DNA of 64,000 bases, taken from NCBI GenBank assembly GCA_016929135.1, contig JAFGJK010000034.1, positions 17,458-81,457 of the forward strand, read 5' to 3'. Below the pieces are notes generated by a model. The model was not told where the DNA came from. It ran no database searches and saw nothing but the letters and a program-made list of their open reading frames with translations. The position numbers were made by a program, and so were the translations under genes. Positions 7,955-16,644 of the stretch are shown piece after piece. The stretch is from Spirochaetota bacterium. GTDB taxonomy: Bacteria; Spirochaetota; UBA4802; UBA5550. Position 1 is the first letter of the stretch. The number at the start of each line of letters is the position of its first letter.

Positions 7955-8761
7955 ATGATGGAACAGTACAACGAACCCCACAGGAAGATCAGCGAAAAGA
8001 ACGTGTATCTGCTACACCTTGACACGCCCAGGATCATCCTCATATCCCTCGCGGCCGTCGGTATAGTCATCGCCACGTTCCTTCTGGGGATGAATTTCGC
8101 CAGGGAGGACGGCACCCAGGTCGCATCGATTACCGGGACGGATCCGATCCTGAACAAGCAGGGCGACATGTCGCTGATCAATCCCGAGATTCCGGAGGCC
8201 CCCATGGGGGTTGATTCCCAGGATCCTACGGCAATGAAGGATACGATCGTCCAGACGCCGCAGAAGGACATAACGCAGGATCCCATCTCCCCGGGCAAGG
8301 TCCAGGCCGCCGAGGTGATCACCCCCGAGAACATATCGGAGGCGCACCGCCAGGCCTCGGTGGATAAAGAGCGTCGTCATGAAAAGGCCGCCGCCGCACC
8401 GGAGCGACAGCACCGTGATGTCGCCAGAAACCGCACGAAAAACCGAACCAGGGAGAACAGGAAGAGCGAACGCAGCAGGGTGGTGGAGGTTTCCTCCCCC
8501 AATGAACCGGGCCGTTCGCGGAACCGCAGCGGCTTTGCCATACAGGTCGCATCCTATGACAGCAGGTCAAGGGCCTCCTCTGAGGTGAGCCGGCTGAAGC
8601 GACAGCGCTACGATGCCTTTATCGACAGGACCACGGTGAACGGCAGGCCCTATTACCGTGTGCGCATCGGCCCCATACGGTCGCACAACGCCGCTGAACG
8701 GGTGCTGCAGGACATCCAGGAGTCCCACCGCTACAGCGAAAGTTACATGATCAGGCAATGA
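7955..8761 (+). CDS. SPOR-domain membrane-anchored protein
   Basis: The 268-aa protein has a short cytoplasmic N-terminus, one membrane helix (residues 26-46, ILISLAAVGIVIATFLLGM) and a low-complexity charged linker rich in Arg/Lys/Glu (about 130-185). A C-terminal SPOR domain follows (about 190-268: GFAIQVASYDSRSRASS, YYRVRIGPI). SPOR domains bind glycan strands stripped of stem peptides at division septa, so a cell-wall or division role is likely. The ATG at 7955 is followed at once by a second ATG; an AGGTG site lies just upstream. A strong terminator follows the gene. Confidence 0.88.
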   Translation: MMEQYNEPHRKISEKNVYLLHLDTPRIILISLAAVGIVIATFLLGMNFAREDGTQVASITGTDPILNKQGDMSLINPEIPEAPMGVDSQDPTAMKDTIVQTPQKDITQDPISPGKVQAAEVITPENISEAHRQASVDKERRHEKAAAAPERQHRDVARNRTKNRTRENRKSERSRVVEVSSPNEPGRSRNRSGFAIQVASYDSRSRASSEVSRLKRQRYDAFIDRTTVNGRPYYRVRIGPIRSHNAAERVLQDIQESHRYSESYMIRQ

Positions 8762-8786
8762 GAGCACTCGCGGCAGATAACTACGG

Positions 8787-8813
8787 AAAAGAGAACCTTT
8801 GAGGTTCTCTTTT
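8787..8813 (+). terminator. Intrinsic terminator after the SPOR gene
   Basis: AAAAGAGAACCT / AGGTTCTCTTTT is a perfect 12-bp stem around a 3-nt loop, ending in a T run. The flanking A and T tracts make it potentially bidirectional. Confidence 0.9.
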
Positions 8814-8878
8814 CGCTTCCAAGGAACAGATCCCCGGCGGCAGCGGGGACCCACAACAAGACGACGGGGGAGCAGGCC

Positions 8879-9523
8879 ATGCAGCCACTATTCAGCAAGA
8901 CCCGCAGACTGATCAACGAGATAGACAATTTTCTCGATCTCGCCTCGCAGACGGGCCTTCATCTGCGCGAGGGGATCCGCCTCTACATCGAACAGCGGTA
9001 CGATGAATTCGAGCAGCGGCTCGAAACGATACGCAATGCGGAAAAACGCGCAGACGCGTCGAGGATCGATGTGGAGGCATCCCTCTATACCGAGACCCTC
9101 ATTCCGGAATCGAGGGGCGATGTCCTGGGGATACTGGAGAGCATGGACAGCATCGTGGACAAGGCCAAGAAGACAATGCTGAACCTCTCCATCGAGAGAC
9201 CGGTCATACCGGCGAGGCTGAAGCCGGTGTTCCTGGAGCTCACGGACAGGGTGATCGAAACAGTGGAGGAACTGGTGTCGGCGGCCAGGGCCTACTTTTA
9301 CGAACTCCATGCCGTAAAGGACCACCTCCACAAGGTAAAGTACTTCGAACGGGAAGCGGACCACATGGCAGAGAAGATCAAACGGGAGGTCTTTTCGATG
9401 AAGATAGACCTTGCCCGTAAAATCCAGCTCAGCTACTTCATCAACCATATCGATTATCTGGCAGACCAGTCGGAGGAGGTGGCGAACCGCCTCTCCATCG
9501 CCACGATCAAGAGGGCGGTATAG
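8879..9523 (+). CDS. DUF47 (PhoU-like) phosphate transport regulator
   Basis: This 214-aa, all-helical protein belongs to the DUF47/TIGR00153 family of PhoU-like proteins that accompany PiT transporters. Typical features are the N-terminal LFSKTRRLINEIDNFLD, paired helical bundles with conserved acidic patches (FEREADHMAEKIKREVF), and the C-terminal YLADQSEEVANRLSIATIKR. A GGGGAG ribosome binding site precedes the ATG. The gene ends 9 nt before the PiT permease gene, so the two form an operon. It is probably a regulator or partner of the adjacent permease. Confidence 0.9.
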   Translation: MQPLFSKTRRLINEIDNFLDLASQTGLHLREGIRLYIEQRYDEFEQRLETIRNAEKRADASRIDVEASLYTETLIPESRGDVLGILESMDSIVDKAKKTMLNLSIERPVIPARLKPVFLELTDRVIETVEELVSAARAYFYELHAVKDHLHKVKYFEREADHMAEKIKREVFSMKIDLARKIQLSYFINHIDYLADQSEEVANRLSIATIKRAV

Positions 9524-9532
9524 GCCTCCGCC

Positions 9533-11032
9533 ATGATGATCCTCCTGTATCTCTCCAGTGGCCTCTTCCTGGGATGGTCGCTGGGCGCTAACGACGCGGC
9601 GAACATCTTCGGCACCGCGGTGGGCTCGAAGATGGTGAGATTCAGGACCGCGGCGATCATTTCGAGCCTGAGCATCCTCCTGGGGTCATGGCTCTCCGGC
9701 AGGGGGGCATCGAGGACCCTGGAGCACCTCGGCGAGATCAACGAGATAGCCGGAGCCTTTGTCGTGGCACTCGCGGCGGCGGTGACACTCTACGGGATGA
9801 CCCGCATGAAGCTGCCAGTATCGGCGACCCAGTCCATCGTCGGCGCCATCGTGGGCTGGAACTACTTCAGCGGATCAGTCACCGACTACGATACCTTCCG
9901 TACGATCGCCGCCACCTGGGCGATCTGCCCGGCTCTCGCCGCCGTCTTCTGCATGATCCTCTACCTTGCTGCCCGGTACATCCTGATGAAATCCAGAATC
10001 CACCTGATCAAGCTCGACTTCTACAACAGGATCGGGCTGCTGTTGGTGGGCGCCTTCGGCGCCTATTCTCTGGGGGCCAGCAACATCGCCAACGTGATGG
10101 GTGTATTCACCCAGGTATCACCCTTCAAGCCGCTGGACCTCTATGTGGTCCGGCTCACCAGCGTGGAACAGCTCTTCATTCTCGGAGGGATCGCCATCGG
10201 CGTCGGTGTCTTCACCTATTCCCACCGCGTGATGTCCACCGTGGGGGAGGGGATCGTGAAGCTCAACCCGGTGTCCGCATTGACGGTGGTCCTGGCGTCC
10301 TCCCTCGTGCTGTTTCTCTTCGCCTCCCAGGACCTTCAGTACTTACTGGCATCGCACGGTCTCCCCACAATCCCGCTGGTCCCGGTCTCCAGTACGCAGG
10401 CCATCGTGGGCGCGGTGATCGGCATCGGCGTCATGCACGGCGGCAGGGGGATCAACTACCGGGTGGTGGGGAAGATCGTCGCCGGGTGGGTGGTGACGCC
10501 TGTGGTCGCCGGTGCGATCGCCTTCATCGCCCTCTTCATCTTCCAGAATGTATTCATGCAGCGGGTCTATCGCCCCGTGGAATACACGGTTTCCCCCGAG
10601 GTGGTCCAGAGACTTGCCCGCGAGAGGGGAACAGTCCGGCTGCTCGTCCCGCTTCGCGGCAGGACCTTTAAAAACGCAATCTCCTTCCGCGACAGCCTGG
10701 CGGCACTGGCCCCGGGGATCTCCCCGAAGGAGATCGAGATGGTACTGCGCCTCTCCCGCGTTCAGCGGTTCACCGTGAATACATCCCTTTTAACACGCGA
10801 GCTGAAATCTGGCTTTCTCACACCCCGACAGGCATCGGCCCTCAGGGACATCAACGGCATGAGCTTCACCCACACCTGGCAGATGCAGGAGGCGCTGGCG
10901 GAAAAAACAAAGGACTGGGCCTTCAGGGAGGACAACGCCGAAAACAGGCAGTACAACAAGGTGCTGAGGGACAGGATCAAATACCTGGTGAGGCGCCTTT
11001 CACAACCTCCCGCCGGGCAGAACGGAATCTGA
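9533..11032 (+). CDS. pit: PiT-family inorganic phosphate permease
   Basis: The 499-aa protein imports inorganic phosphate (as metal-phosphate or with H+/Na+) across the inner membrane. Both halves of the PiT duplication carry the signature: WSLGANDAANIFGTAVGSK near residue 14 and YSLGASNIANVMGVFTQVS near 178. The first keeps the GANDAAN motif; the second has GASNIAN. PVSATQSIVGAIVGW and PVSSTQAIVGAVIG are the repeated re-entrant motifs. About ten membrane helices are followed by a soluble C-terminal tail of about 150 residues, longer than in many PiT proteins. ATG at 9533 or 9536. It is co-transcribed with the DUF47 gene. Confidence 0.93.
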   Translation: MMILLYLSSGLFLGWSLGANDAANIFGTAVGSKMVRFRTAAIISSLSILLGSWLSGRGASRTLEHLGEINEIAGAFVVALAAAVTLYGMTRMKLPVSATQSIVGAIVGWNYFSGSVTDYDTFRTIAATWAICPALAAVFCMILYLAARYILMKSRIHLIKLDFYNRIGLLLVGAFGAYSLGASNIANVMGVFTQVSPFKPLDLYVVRLTSVEQLFILGGIAIGVGVFTYSHRVMSTVGEGIVKLNPVSALTVVLASSLVLFLFASQDLQYLLASHGLPTIPLVPVSSTQAIVGAVIGIGVMHGGRGINYRVVGKIVAGWVVTPVVAGAIAFIALFIFQNVFMQRVYRPVEYTVSPEVVQRLARERGTVRLLVPLRGRTFKNAISFRDSLAALAPGISPKEIEMVLRLSRVQRFTVNTSLLTRELKSGFLTPRQASALRDINGMSFTHTWQMQEALAEKTKDWAFREDNAENRQYNKVLRDRIKYLVRRLSQPPAGQNGI

Positions 11033-11074
11033 CCATCCAGACGAGGGGGAAAAGGGCAACGGCGGCCGACCCTA

Positions 11075-11479
11075 TCAGTAAACGTTGTCGTTCATGAGAA
11101 GCTCCTCAAGCTCATCGGCCTTGGCGGCGATGTAGGTGAGCGACTTCATGAACCTCATGGGATCGCAGTCTTTCAAAAGGATGGCCTCGCGCAGCACCAG
11201 GGCGTCGTTCAGAAGGGCCAGCGCACCGTAATCGAGCGTCGCGTTCAGCTGCAGGGAATACTTGTAGAGCTCGCAGACGTCCTTTTTAAGCTTCCCTATG
11301 ATGGAATAGTAGCTGATGACCCTGTCTCCCGACTCGTCCTTCCGCAGGGTGATCAGCACTTCCTGAGAACGATCGTTCTCGAACTCGATATTGGTGGTGT
11401 AGCTCCCCTCGGAGTCCTTATGAAACCGTATCTTGAATTCGCTCGCGATAGCGGAGATAAAGCCGTCAAAAACTTCCAT
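11075..11479 (-). CDS. Small YbjN/CesT-like fold protein
   Basis: The 134-aa soluble protein has an alternating alpha/beta pattern. An N-terminal helix (MEVFDGFISAIASEF) is followed by strands ending in EVLITLRKDESGDRVISYYSIIG. The C-terminal part reads like the YbjN/type III chaperone-like fold: LALLNDALVLREAILLKDC, then two closing helices with KADELEELL. This assignment rests on pattern only. Members often act as chaperones or adaptors, but no partner is evident here. The gene lies alone, convergent with pit and divergent from the M28 peptidase. Confidence 0.55.
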   Translation of the reverse strand: MEVFDGFISAIASEFKIRFHKDSEGSYTTNIEFENDRSQEVLITLRKDESGDRVISYYSIIGKLKKDVCELYKYSLQLNATLDYGALALLNDALVLREAILLKDCDPMRFMKSLTYIAAKADELEELLMNDNVY

Positions 11480-11608
11480 TCAGAACCTCGCCGGAAAACA
11501 TGTCTGTTAGAATATCAATATAAAACATAAAGTCAACACTTTTTAAGTGAGAAAAATCCTTGAAAATTGCCGGTATAGTCCCACATAGTGCATCCCAAGG
11601 CAATAATC

Positions 11609-12529
11609 ATGTTTTCTTCCTTTTTCTATGAAAACCTAAGAGAGCGGAGAAGAATCCTCGCCAACACCCGGGAGATCATCCGGCATCTGGCCGTGGATAT
11701 CGGTGAGCGGACGCTTCAGAATTATGAGACCCTTGACCGGGCAAGGAAATTTATCCGTGAGTATTTCATCCGCCACGGGCAGACGCCCAGAGAGGAGGCC
11801 TTCATCGTCGACGGGAAGGAGACGGCGAACATAATCGCCGAGATACCGGGATTCGACCAGCCGGAAAGCATCATCATCGTGGGTGCCCATTACGACACCA
11901 TCGAGGGATCCCCCGGTGCCGATGACAACGCCTCGGCTATCGCAACAATGTTGGAGCTCTCCCGCCTCCTCTCCCGGTTCACCTTCAAGCGGACCGTCCG
12001 CTTTGTCGCCTTCACCCTGGAGGAGCCGCCGTATTTCTCCACAGAATCCATGGGGAGCTGGGTCCACGCCAAGGGCTGCCGCGCCCGGGGCGAGCAGGTG
12101 GATCTGATGATCTGCCTGGAGATGCTCGGCTACGGGGGGAGGTGGTGCAAGCAGGCCTATCCCCTGGACATCATCAAGGGGGATATCCCGCCGCGGGGCG
12201 ATTTCCTTCTGGTGGCCTCACTCCCCTCATCGAGCCAGCATACCTTCCTTTGGAAAAAGCTCTACAACGCCCACGCGACGCGTCAGATCATCGAGCTCAT
12301 CGGGCCCGCATCGATACCGGGCATCTCCCACTCCGACCACTACAGCTTCTGGAAGCACGGGATCCCCGGCATCATGCTCACCGATACCGCGTTTTACCGC
12401 AACAAGAACTACCATACACCGGATGACACCTACGATACCATAAACTTCAGGTTCCTGTCACAGAACATCATGGACTGCTTTATGGCGCTCCGTGATCTTC
12501 TCAACAAGGACACATTATTCGATTTTTAG
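11609..12529 (+). CDS. M28-family zinc aminopeptidase
   Basis: The 306-aa protein has the M28 di-zinc peptidase core: IIVGAHYDTIEGSPGADDNASA (metal ligands His and Asp), FTLEEPPYF (catalytic and metal Glu), LEMLGY, and GISHSDHYSFWKHGIPG (C-terminal metal His). It lacks a signal peptide, so it is probably cytoplasmic. The ATG at 11609 has AAGG 8 nt upstream and is preferred to an in-frame GTG at 11588. The insert between the second and third metal motifs (WCKQAYPLDIIKGDIP) is characteristic of M28 proteins with broad or unknown peptide substrates. The substrate cannot be predicted. Confidence 0.88.
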   Translation: MFSSFFYENLRERRRILANTREIIRHLAVDIGERTLQNYETLDRARKFIREYFIRHGQTPREEAFIVDGKETANIIAEIPGFDQPESIIIVGAHYDTIEGSPGADDNASAIATMLELSRLLSRFTFKRTVRFVAFTLEEPPYFSTESMGSWVHAKGCRARGEQVDLMICLEMLGYGGRWCKQAYPLDIIKGDIPPRGDFLLVASLPSSSQHTFLWKKLYNAHATRQIIELIGPASIPGISHSDHYSFWKHGIPGIMLTDTAFYRNKNYHTPDDTYDTINFRFLSQNIMDCFMALRDLLNKDTLFDF

Positions 12530-12538
12530 GAACGGACC

Positions 12539-12742
12539 ATGGAATGTAATAAGGAAAAGAACCTCAAGGGGTGCACCTGCACCTACGATCCCTGTTCGAG
12601 AAAGGGGCTCTGCTGCGAGTGTGTGCGCTATCACCTGAAGAGCCGGGAGGTGCCGGGGTGCTTCTTCCCCGCGGGGGCAGAACGGACATACGACAGGTCC
12701 TTCGCGCATTTTGCGCGACTTGTTGCGGAAGGAAAGATTTAG
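12539..12742 (+). CDS. Cysteine-rich small protein, DUF6485 type
   Basis: The 67-aa protein has the pattern CTCTYDPCSRKGLCCECVRYH near its N-terminus: six cysteines in about 17 residues, then GCFFPAGAERTYDRS. This matches, as I recall it, the DUF6485 family of short metal-binding-like proteins in anaerobes and spirochaetes. The function is unknown. It starts 9 nt after the M28 peptidase gene, so both are probably in one transcript, and its stop overlaps the convergent methyltransferase gene by 4 nt. Confidence 0.8.
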   Translation: MECNKEKNLKGCTCTYDPCSRKGLCCECVRYHLKSREVPGCFFPAGAERTYDRSFAHFARLVAEGKI

Positions 12743-13971
12743 CCCCCTTCCCCGTGGGCGTGCCTCACGATCACCGCGACCCTGATGCCTCCGTTCCAGA
12801 AGAGCACCTTTCTGTCATAGGGGAGGGAGAGCATCTTTTCGTGCTCCACCGAGGGCGTAATGATGGCGTACCCGCACCCGCCGTACCATTCCCTCATTCT
12901 TCTCCCTATCATCCGGTACACCGATCCGCTGTCCACGTCACATCGGGCACCGTAGGGTGGGTTGAGCGCGATGAGGCATCGTTTCCCTTCGGGGAGAGAC
13001 AGCGGGGCCCCGAGGAAATCATGCCGGCGGCACTCAGCAACCCCCGCGATGCCGGCCCGCTCGAAGTTGTGACACGCCGCCCTGACCGCCCTCTCGTCGA
13101 TGTCCGACGCGAAAACGAAGGGTACCGTTGAATCACGGAATCCCCGCGTACGGGCGGCAAGGGACGCCTCATAACGCTTCACCATGTTGTCGTATGCGGG
13201 CCTCCTGAAGCACGGCCAGTTCATGAAGGCGAATTCACGGCGGCGACCCGGCGCAAGCCCCATGAGCATCGCGGCCCCCTCCAGAGAGAAGCTTCCGGAC
13301 CCGCACATCGGATCGATGAGGCATTCGCACTCCCCGATGCCCGCCTCCATGAGGATGAGGGCGGCAAGCGTCTCCCGGAGCGGCGCCTCGGTGACGTGGA
13401 TTTTCTCGTGCCTGCGGTAGAGGAGCTCGCCGCTGGCATCAAGGCTCACCGTGCAGCGGTTCCCCTGTACCCGCACCATGACCGTCTGCGCCACGCCGCC
13501 CGTTGTGCCAGGGGGAGCGGCCATGCCGTAGCGTCCGAAACGCTCGGCGATGCCAGCCCGGAATTCCTCAGCGATGCGCCCGGTGTGGTAGAGGACCGAA
13601 CCGGCCGAGGTGGCCCGTATATCCAGCAGTGTCCCCTCGCTGATGTAGAGTTCCCAAGGGAAGTCCTCGACCTGGCGCCGCAGGTCGTCGAACCTCTGGG
13701 ACCTGAAGCGCGCAAGCCGCATGAGGACTCTTGAGGCCGTCCGTGAGAAATAGTTGGCGGCGTAGCAGCCATTTAGCCGCGATTGAAACTCCACGCCCCC
13801 CTCGGTAATCCCGGTCACGGTGCCTGCACCGATTGCCGCCAGTTCCCTTCCACAGGTCTCCTCGAAGCCCGGCTTGACCACCGCGAAAAAACGGTGCTCC
13901 CGGGCCAGCAGGTGCTGCCGAATTCTGCGATGGAACTTCCGTGCCTCCAATGGGATACCCTCTTCCGCCAT
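12739..13971 (-). CDS. THUMP-domain class I RNA methyltransferase (RlmL/RlmK N-terminal type)
   Basis: The 410-aa protein has an N-terminal ferredoxin-like/THUMP region (FFAVVKPGFEETCGRELAAI) followed by a Rossmann methyltransferase domain. SAM motif I is DPMCGSGSFSLEGA near residue 213, a later acidic motif is FASDIDERAVRAACHNF, and the N6/N2-type catalytic motif is ALNPPYGAR. This matches the YcbY/RlmL family that makes m2G in 23S rRNA; the exact base is not determined. The ATG at 13971 overlaps the stop of the upstream esterase (TGATG), so translation is coupled. An in-frame GTG at 13974 is less likely. Confidence 0.88.
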   Translation of the reverse strand: MAEEGIPLEARKFHRRIRQHLLAREHRFFAVVKPGFEETCGRELAAIGAGTVTGITEGGVEFQSRLNGCYAANYFSRTASRVLMRLARFRSQRFDDLRRQVEDFPWELYISEGTLLDIRATSAGSVLYHTGRIAEEFRAGIAERFGRYGMAAPPGTTGGVAQTVMVRVQGNRCTVSLDASGELLYRRHEKIHVTEAPLRETLAALILMEAGIGECECLIDPMCGSGSFSLEGAAMLMGLAPGRRREFAFMNWPCFRRPAYDNMVKRYEASLAARTRGFRDSTVPFVFASDIDERAVRAACHNFERAGIAGVAECRRHDFLGAPLSLPEGKRCLIALNPPYGARCDVDSGSVYRMIGRRMREWYGGCGYAIITPSVEHEKMLSLPYDRKVLFWNGGIRVAVIVRHAHGEGG

Positions 13972-15236
13972 CACTGCAGACGCTTCCGGAGAATGTCATT
14001 GAACCTGTCAAAGACACCCCTGTCGGACAGAATGGTGGTGTGATCGCAGTCAACGCCGATCGTCTCCTCAACGCCGCGAAAGCCCCGCTCGTCCAGGGCC
14101 CCTCCCCTGGATACGGAATCGTTCCTCCCGTAGAACATGCAGTACTTCACCGATTTCGGGAGCGGGGCCCGCATCGTCCGCTTGATAAAGACGCTCTGCG
14201 ACGCCACATCGATCCAGCTGGGGAGCACGTTCCCCGATACGACAACGGAGAGATCTGCCGATTTGAAACCGGACCATGGCGTCGCGAAGGAAACGAAGAG
14301 CGTCTTGAACCTCCCGTCCCCCCTGTATTCACCCCTGGTGAGCATCGACCTGACGATAAGCCCCCCGATGCTGTGGGCGGCGATGCAGATCGAGCGGAAC
14401 CGGTATTTCCGCCACAGCTCGCTCAGTCTTTCATGAAGCAGAGAGGAGGAGAGGGAGAGGTGTATCCCCGAGGGATAGTAGTAGAACCAGGGCTGGTATC
14501 TCCTCCGGTCGAGCCGTATGTAGAAATAGACCCAGTTCTGCGGCGAGCCCTCGGCGCCATGCACGAAAAGAACGGGAATCTTTGCAGGATCATATTTTTC
14601 GACAAGGTAGATATTGGCCCCGAAGGCCTTCATGAACTGAGAGGGGGCCCACCAGCCGGCGGAGGCGTTCTTCGCCGAGAAGCGCTGGCTGTAAATCTTC
14701 GCGATCTCACCGTTGTAGGGCTGGTAGGTGATGGTCGACGAATCGTCCCGTACCCTGATCTCCTCCGGGAAGGGACCCCTCTGCGCATCCTGCCGTATGA
14801 CGATGCCCGCTTTCACCTCGTTCCTGCCGACCGAGATCCTGTCGGGGGCCCCGTACTGGCCCATCACCTCGCTGCGCTCGAAGACACCGTCATTGTCGTA
14901 ATCGGCCAGCGCAAAGAGGTGGTAGTCCCCCTCTGGGAGGTAGAGCATAAAGGGGCCCGGCCTGCTCAGGATCACGTAATCCACCGGTGACCGGGTCTTG
15001 TGGGACAGCGGATGGGCTACCACCAGTACCGGCAGATTGTCCCCCTCCACGGCACCCATAATCACGCAGGAATTGTACACCTTCACCGACCGACCATCCC
15101 TGGTCACCGTGGTCCCCTCCCTGGCGTTGTCCCTGCCGCCGATATGCAGGTAGGCGCACTGGAGCGACAGCAGCGCCGCAATGCAGGCGGCACCGGCCGC
15201 CCCCCCTACATTCCGCCGGCACCAGAAGGCCCTCAT
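13971..15236 (-). CDS. Lipoprotein alpha/beta-hydrolase (esterase-like)
   Basis: The 421-aa protein begins with a signal peptide ending in a lipobox (ALLSLQC, Cys around residue 27), so it should be a lipid-anchored envelope protein. A beta-rich N-terminal domain (about 40-200) contains a calcium-loop-like segment, DYDNDGVFERSE. The C-terminal alpha/beta-hydrolase domain has FVHGAEGSPQNW, the nucleophile elbow AAHSIGGLIVRS, and a likely catalytic His near VDCDHTTIL. The substrate is unknown; PGAP1-like or lipase-like activity on bulky esters is possible. Its ATG overlaps the stop of the ankyrin gene by 4 nt (ATGA) and its own stop overlaps the methyltransferase start. Confidence 0.82.
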   Translation of the reverse strand: MRAFWCRRNVGGAAGAACIAALLSLQCAYLHIGGRDNAREGTTVTRDGRSVKVYNSCVIMGAVEGDNLPVLVVAHPLSHKTRSPVDYVILSRPGPFMLYLPEGDYHLFALADYDNDGVFERSEVMGQYGAPDRISVGRNEVKAGIVIRQDAQRGPFPEEIRVRDDSSTITYQPYNGEIAKIYSQRFSAKNASAGWWAPSQFMKAFGANIYLVEKYDPAKIPVLFVHGAEGSPQNWVYFYIRLDRRRYQPWFYYYPSGIHLSLSSSLLHERLSELWRKYRFRSICIAAHSIGGLIVRSMLTRGEYRGDGRFKTLFVSFATPWSGFKSADLSVVVSGNVLPSWIDVASQSVFIKRTMRAPLPKSVKYCMFYGRNDSVSRGGALDERGFRGVEETIGVDCDHTTILSDRGVFDRFNDILRKRLQ

Positions 15237-16366
15237 CGTGAAAATCTCCGAACCAGGGCCGCCATGTATCCGTACCGGTTCTCCACGGCGATATCAATGG
15301 CGGTCTTGCCGTCGATATTTTTCCTGGTGACATCGGCCCCATGCCGGAGCAGGGCCACCGCGGGATCGTAGTATCCGCAGTAACAGGCCTCCATGAGGGG
15401 CGTCATCCCCCGGTTGTCGGCAATATCCGGATCAGCCCTCTTCTCCAGGAGGGCCGTTACCATCTCCGCGAAATTCCCCCGCACCGCCAGGAGAAGGGCG
15501 GTTGCCCCGTCCCCGCTCCTGATATTGGTATTCGTTCCCGTCTTCAGGATGGCCGAGGCGATGGCCATGTTCCCCGAGGTGACCGCATACATGAGCGGTG
15601 TGGCACCGTGTATGTCGATTCGGTTGACCGGGGCGCCGTGCCTAAGGAGCACCGGGATCGCCTCGCCGCAGTCATAGAGGGCGGCGATGTGCAGGGCGGT
15701 CTGGCCTTCGGCATTGCTGTCCTGCACGGTCGACCTGTCCGCCAGAATGGGGATGGCCTGGATGCTCCGGTAGTACACGGCCCGCATCAGGGCGGTGTAG
15801 CCGTTTACGTCCTTCAGGTTTCTATCGGCCCCTCCGCGCAACAGCAGCACCGCCATCTCGGGATAGTCTGAATCCCCCGCCACCATGAGGGCGGTCTGGC
15901 CGGAGTTGTCCCTTCTGTCAATGTCCGCCTTTTTGCCTATCAGGTATTCCAGCAGTCCTTCGTGACGGTAGCGAACGGCATACATACAGGCAGTCCACCC
16001 GTAGGAATCGGCGGAATCGATGTCCGCCAGCTTCTCCTCCACGAGGCCCATAAGGGTGATGATGTCCCCCTCGGCGGCGGAGCGGTGCAACAGTGATTCA
16101 GGGTCCGCATAGGATCTGCTGATGACGCCCCCGTGGGTGCTTATGGAGGGTCCTGCGCACCCCCCCAGACCCAGGATTAAAAGCAGCGCCAGGGCGAGAC
16201 GCCCCGCAGTGCCGGCAGCGGCGATACGGCCGAGAAGCTGCGGAATGCCCCGGCCACGGAGGATCACATGGTGCCACCGGCAGCGCCGCTCCCCGCGCAC
16301 GGCATCGCTCCCGTCACCGCGATCCGATGTATCCGATGTATCCGATGTAATCGTGAATGCATTCAT
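15233..16366 (-). CDS. Ankyrin-repeat lipoprotein
   Basis: The protein has about nine consecutive ankyrin repeats (each about 33 aa, for example GYTALMRAVYYRSIQAIPIL, GATPLMYAVTSGNMAIASAI, GMTPLMEACYCGYYDPAVAL). They are preceded by a hydrophobic stretch and lipobox LLLILGLGGC, which implies lipid anchoring. Ankyrin repeats are protein-binding scaffolds; the partner may be the esterase encoded next, with which it overlaps by 4 nt. The start is uncertain: ATG at 16366 has an AGGG site but leaves a 66-residue pre-lipobox segment, while a GTG about 100 nt downstream would give a more normal signal peptide. Confidence 0.85.
   Translation of the reverse strand: MNAFTITSDTSDTSDRGDGSDAVRGERRCRWHHVILRGRGIPQLLGRIAAAGTAGRLALALLLILGLGGCAGPSISTHGGVISRSYADPESLLHRSAAEGDIITLMGLVEEKLADIDSADSYGWTACMYAVRYRHEGLLEYLIGKKADIDRRDNSGQTALMVAGDSDYPEMAVLLLRGGADRNLKDVNGYTALMRAVYYRSIQAIPILADRSTVQDSNAEGQTALHIAALYDCGEAIPVLLRHGAPVNRIDIHGATPLMYAVTSGNMAIASAILKTGTNTNIRSGDGATALLLAVRGNFAEMVTALLEKRADPDIADNRGMTPLMEACYCGYYDPAVALLRHGADVTRKNIDGKTAIDIAVENRYGYMAALVRRFSR
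16322..16348. repeat. Three tandem copies of a 9-bp unit (ATCCGATGT)
   Basis: Three exact copies in a row near the 5' end of the ankyrin gene encode Thr-Ser-Asp three times, if translation starts at 16366. Being a multiple of three, slippage would not shift the frame. Confidence 0.9.
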
Positions 16367-16644
16367 GCCGCTCTGCCCTGAATACGCCGCCATCATTATG
16401 AACCGCACTGATACCGCGGTCAAATATATTCGCACCCTAGAAGCTCGTTTTTTCTCCCCCCGCTATATGATGGGAGGCTCTGTGATGATAGAGGTTACAG
16501 GCTACATGTCGACGCACGGTTCCGCCAAACAACCGGCGAGTGAAACATCCCTCATCCTTTGGGATCCCCCCACGGATCACTGCTTCCACCCCTTCTGCAT
16601 GCCTGTGATCCCTATCCACAGAACCTATTCGCTTCATGGGAATC

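Noticed and set aside
8814..8878. Phosphate-responsive riboswitch or Pho box before the DUF47-PiT genes
   Set aside because: The short gap holds only a GC-rich inverted stretch and a ribosome binding site; no known riboswitch shape or Pho-box repeat is visible.
13941..14990. 349-aa plus-strand frame over the lipoprotein esterase
   Set aside because: Antisense to a coupled gene with a lipobox and hydrolase motifs; no features of its own.
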